Positions 61,831 through 64,000 of a stretch of 64,000 nt of DNA are shown here, in pieces (the first letter of the stretch is position 1; every line of letters starts with the position of its first letter). A program made the translations under genes and the position numbers. The DNA is taken from NCBI GenBank assembly GCA_019278155.1, contig JADMLC010000002.1, positions 23,638 to 87,637 of the forward strand, read 5' to 3'. The notes below the pieces were generated by a model, which worked only from the letters and a program-made list of their open reading frames with translations, had not been told where the DNA came from and ran no database searches. Source of the DNA: Candidatus Kinetoplastidibacterium crithidiae. GTDB lineage: Bacteria > Pseudomonadota > Gammaproteobacteria > Burkholderiales > Burkholderiaceae_B.

Positions 61831-62832
61831 TTGGATGTTATAGATAGAGCATTACAATATCTTCTAGCTAGTAAGGTTATTGTTTTTCCTACAGAGACTG
61901 TATATGGACTTGGTGCTGATGCTGAAAATGTAGAGGCTGTTAGGAGGATTTACTCTATTAAAAATCGTCCATTAAATCATCCTGTGATTCTTCATATACC
62001 TACAATAGATGATATTTCTTATTGGTCAGATTATATTCCTGATGAAGCATATAAATTGGCTGATATTTTTTGGCCAGGACCTTTGACTTTAGTTTTAGAA
62101 AAATCTTCTAATGTGCCAGATATAGTCACTGGTGGTCAAAGTACGGTAGGAATAAGGTGTCCATTGCATCCAGTTGCACAAGAAATTCTTATTGCTTTTG
62201 CAAATAGCAAAAGCAATAAGAAAGGCGCTTTGGCAGCTCCTTCTGCCAATATGTTTGGTAGGATATCGCCTACTTGCTCTAGTCACGTATGTAGCGAATT
62301 CAACAAAGAATATTTGAAAGATATTTTTATTGTGGATGGCGGAGTTTCAGATATAGGAATTGAATCTACGATTATAGATTTATCTGGTATAAAAGAAGGA
62401 AAAAAACCATCAATATTGAGACCAGGTCATATCACAGAAATGAATATTGCGAAAATTATAGAATTAGAGTCGAGAGATTTATATAACAACTCAATTGTTG
62501 TTTCTGGCTCTCTAAAATCACATTATGCTACTAACACTCCTCTAACTATTATTGATAATGATTCATTTTTTAAAAACTCTACAGATTTTGCGAAAAAATT
62601 TGATAAATTAGCTGCATTATATTATGGAGATAAACCAGTTCATGTTGAAAAAAATATAGATTTTTATCATATGTCTTCTGACCCAGTAGTTTATGCCAAG
62701 CATCTATATTATATTTTGAGGGAAATCGATTCCAAAAAATATTCTAGAATCTTTGTTAAAGAACTACCTTTTTTGCCTGAATGGGACGCTATCAGAGATA
62801 GATTATATAAAGCAGCTGCAGCTTTTAATTAA
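61831..62832 (+). CDS. L-threonylcarbamoyladenylate synthase (Sua5 form)
   Basis: Makes the TC-AMP intermediate for t6A37, needed on tRNAs reading ANN codons. The YrdC domain spans about 1-200: FPTETVYGLGADA (19-31), KNRPLNHPVILH and AAPSANMFGRISPT (135-148). A C-terminal Sua5 domain follows, so the two-domain Sua5 form (333 residues) rather than short TsaC. The only start in reach is TTG 61831. Residues 119-131 (LIAFANSKSNKKG) are encoded by a perfect 16-bp inverted repeat, and the segment seems some residues longer than usual here. Confidence 0.92.
   Translation: MDVIDRALQYLLASKVIVFPTETVYGLGADAENVEAVRRIYSIKNRPLNHPVILHIPTIDDISYWSDYIPDEAYKLADIFWPGPLTLVLEKSSNVPDIVTGGQSTVGIRCPLHPVAQEILIAFANSKSNKKGALAAPSANMFGRISPTCSSHVCSEFNKEYLKDIFIVDGGVSDIGIESTIIDLSGIKEGKKPSILRPGHITEMNIAKIIELESRDLYNNSIVVSGSLKSHYATNTPLTIIDNDSFFKNSTDFAKKFDKLAALYYGDKPVHVEKNIDFYHMSSDPVVYAKHLYYILREIDSKKYSRIFVKELPFLPEWDAIRDRLYKAAAAFN
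62186..62222. repeat. Perfect 16-bp inverted repeat inside the Sua5 gene
   Basis: Arms 62186-62201 and 62207-62222 are exact reverse complements around AAATA. It lies in frame and encodes a short apparent insertion before the AAPSAN motif. Confidence 0.85.
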
Positions 62833-62856
62833 TATTTGTTACTAAATTTTATTAGT

Positions 62857-63777
62857 ATGAGCAATCAAACAAATGAGTTAGATATTTCTTTTAGTTTTAT
62901 ATCTAAGTTTTTAAATTCAATATGGCTGGAGGAAGGTTTATCTGATAATACAATTGTTTCTTATAGAAATGACTTGAATTCATTTGCCATCTGGATAGAA
63001 AAAAAATCTGATAAGAATATTGTTGATAATATTAGTATTGATAGAATTGAAGAATGGTTTGCTCACGATCTTTCAATGATAAAGTCATCTACATCTAATA
63101 GACGGTTAGCTTCTTTAAAGCGTTTTTATTCATGGGCTGTGAGAGAAGGGTTGGTTTTATGCAATCCTTGTTTAAATATAAAAATGGCTAAATCACATAG
63201 GAATATTCCTAGTACTCTATCAGAGGAAGAAGTAGAAAAATTGATAACATCTCCAGATGTAAATAATGCTAGAGGTCTAAGGGATAGAGCTATGTTGGAG
63301 ATGTTATATTCAACAGGATTAAGGGTATCAGAGTTGATTAGTTTAAAACTAAGAGATATTAATCTAGATGATGGTGTCGTACATGTGGTGCTTGGTAAGG
63401 GTAGTAAAGACAGATTAGTTCCTTTAGGGGAGGAATGTGTTTTCTGGATATGTAAATATTTGCAGGATTCACGTAGTCATATTTTAAACCATAAAAACAG
63501 TGAAGTTTTATTCGTTACAAATAAAACAACATCAATGTCTAGACAGGCATTTTGGCAATTAATTAAAAAATATGCTTTGTTGGCACAAATTAATATTCCA
63601 ATTTCTCCCCATGTATTACGTCATGCCTTCGCTACTCACTTATTAAATCATGGAGCTGATCTAAGGGTAGTTCAACTGTTATTAGGACATTCTGATATTT
63701 CTAGCACACAAATTTATACACATGTAGCAAATGAAAGATTGAAGACTTTGCATTTAAAGCACCACCCTCGTAGCTAA
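62857..63777 (+). CDS. xerD: Site-specific tyrosine recombinase XerD
   Basis: With XerC it resolves chromosome dimers at dif during division. From ATG 62857 (MSNQTNELD) it has 306 residues; the frame opens seven codons earlier. The N-terminal SAM-like domain (about 10-100) is followed by the catalytic domain. There the Arg lies in STGLRVSELISLKLRDI, the Lys in GKGSKDRLVPLG, HVLRHAFATHLLNHGAD gives His and Arg, GHSDISSTQ gives His, and the Tyr nucleophile is in IYTHV. Clearly a housekeeping recombinase; no att or cassette is nearby. XerC versus XerD is judged by pattern. Confidence 0.9.
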   Translation: MSNQTNELDISFSFISKFLNSIWLEEGLSDNTIVSYRNDLNSFAIWIEKKSDKNIVDNISIDRIEEWFAHDLSMIKSSTSNRRLASLKRFYSWAVREGLVLCNPCLNIKMAKSHRNIPSTLSEEEVEKLITSPDVNNARGLRDRAMLEMLYSTGLRVSELISLKLRDINLDDGVVHVVLGKGSKDRLVPLGEECVFWICKYLQDSRSHILNHKNSEVLFVTNKTTSMSRQAFWQLIKKYALLAQINIPISPHVLRHAFATHLLNHGADLRVVQLLLGHSDISSTQIYTHVANERLKTLHLKHHPRS

Positions 63778-63825
63778 TTTTTGCTCAAAAGCTTTTATTA
63801 TATGGCACTAAAGATTTGTTATACA

Positions 63826-63900
63826 TGGCCTCGCCGAGTGGAATTGAACCACTAACTGACCCTTAGGAGGGGTCTGTTATATCCATTTAACTACGGCGAG
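63826..63900 (-). tRNA. tRNA-Arg (anticodon CCT)
   Basis: Acceptor CTCGCCG/CGGCGAG, anticodon stem GACCC/GGGTC with loop CTCCTAA giving CCT, encoded CCA. Convergent with xerD; nothing recognisable in the last 100 bp to its right. Confidence 0.94.
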
Positions 63901-64000
63901 AGTATTTTTTATTAAAACTAGAAATATAGTTTGCAGTCATTCTGGCAAGACGATATTTCTTTTTTTGCTACTAATTGCCTTTATTTGTATGTTTATCACT

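Noticed and set aside
62857..63777. Tyrosine recombinase as part of an integrative element
   Set aside because: Sequence and context fit housekeeping XerD; no attachment repeats, cargo or phage genes nearby, although a tRNA gene follows.

Overview
The window is a strongly AT-rich, gene-dense bacterial chromosome segment carrying almost only housekeeping genes. There is no insertion sequence, prophage, CRISPR array or toxin system. Gene content and order look like a reduced Bordetella/Alcaligenaceae genome: cysS - 3-methyladenine glycosylase - accA - tilS - lysC; efp - earP; tRNA-Gln - prs - rplY - pth - ychF; lptD - surA - rsmA; miaB - phoH - ybeY - corC; queA - tgt - yajC - secD - secF; tkt - gap - pgk - fba - purC - purE - purK - tsaC. 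With the low G+C, missing neighbours (no pdxA between surA and rsmA, no pyk near pgk/fba, no lolB/ispE before prs) and decayed genes, this fits a betaproteobacterial endosymbiont such as Candidatus Kinetoplastibacterium, the symbiont of trypanosomatids. That assignment is inferred from content, not from a database search.

Layout. 0-1.5 kb: dTDP-rhamnose genes rfbB and rfbD (rfbD is cut by the left edge). 1.6-11.3 kb: two tRNAs, dapA, mutS, a flavin reductase, mscS, trmJ, a catalytically decayed suhB, a TerC/CBS membrane protein and uppP. 11.3-18.6 kb: the ruins of lpxH, ppiB, then cysS to lysC and two tRNAs. 18.7-23.7 kb: a DUF1178 gene, efp, earP, an FAD-linked oxidase and mutM. 23.9-28.6 kb: a possible 6S RNA, tRNA-Gln, prs, rplY, pth, a CPBP protease and ychF. 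28.6-36.2 kb: coaD, groL-groS, tRNA-Lys, lptD, surA, rsmA. 36.2-41.5 kb: mgtE, a thioesterase, a catalytically complete inositol phosphatase homologue, mnmC and four tRNAs. 41.6-51.8 kb: a long leftward block of RNA-modification and Sec genes. 51.9-64 kb: central carbon and purine genes, tsaC, xerD and tRNA-Arg.

How it fits together. A theme is translation quality: EF-P with its arginine rhamnosyltransferase EarP, the dTDP-rhamnose pathway that would feed it, and many tRNA/rRNA modification enzymes (trmJ, tilS, mnmC, miaB, tgt, queA, tsaC, rsmA, rsmE, ybeY). A second theme is envelope assembly (lptD, surA, uppP, secDF-yajC), although lipid A synthesis looks broken at lpxH. A third is supply of lysine precursors (lysC, dapA) and purines.

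Most worth a second look: (1) efp has a TAG exactly where its start codon should be; (2) MnmC keeps its oxidase domain but has lost the methyltransferase active site; (3) the SuhB orthologue has lost its catalytic metal ligands; (4) lpxH is a pseudogene although lptD is kept; (5) an unannotated RNA of about 180 nt with 6S-like architecture; (6) several long perfect inverted repeats inside genes, suggesting template-switch mutations.
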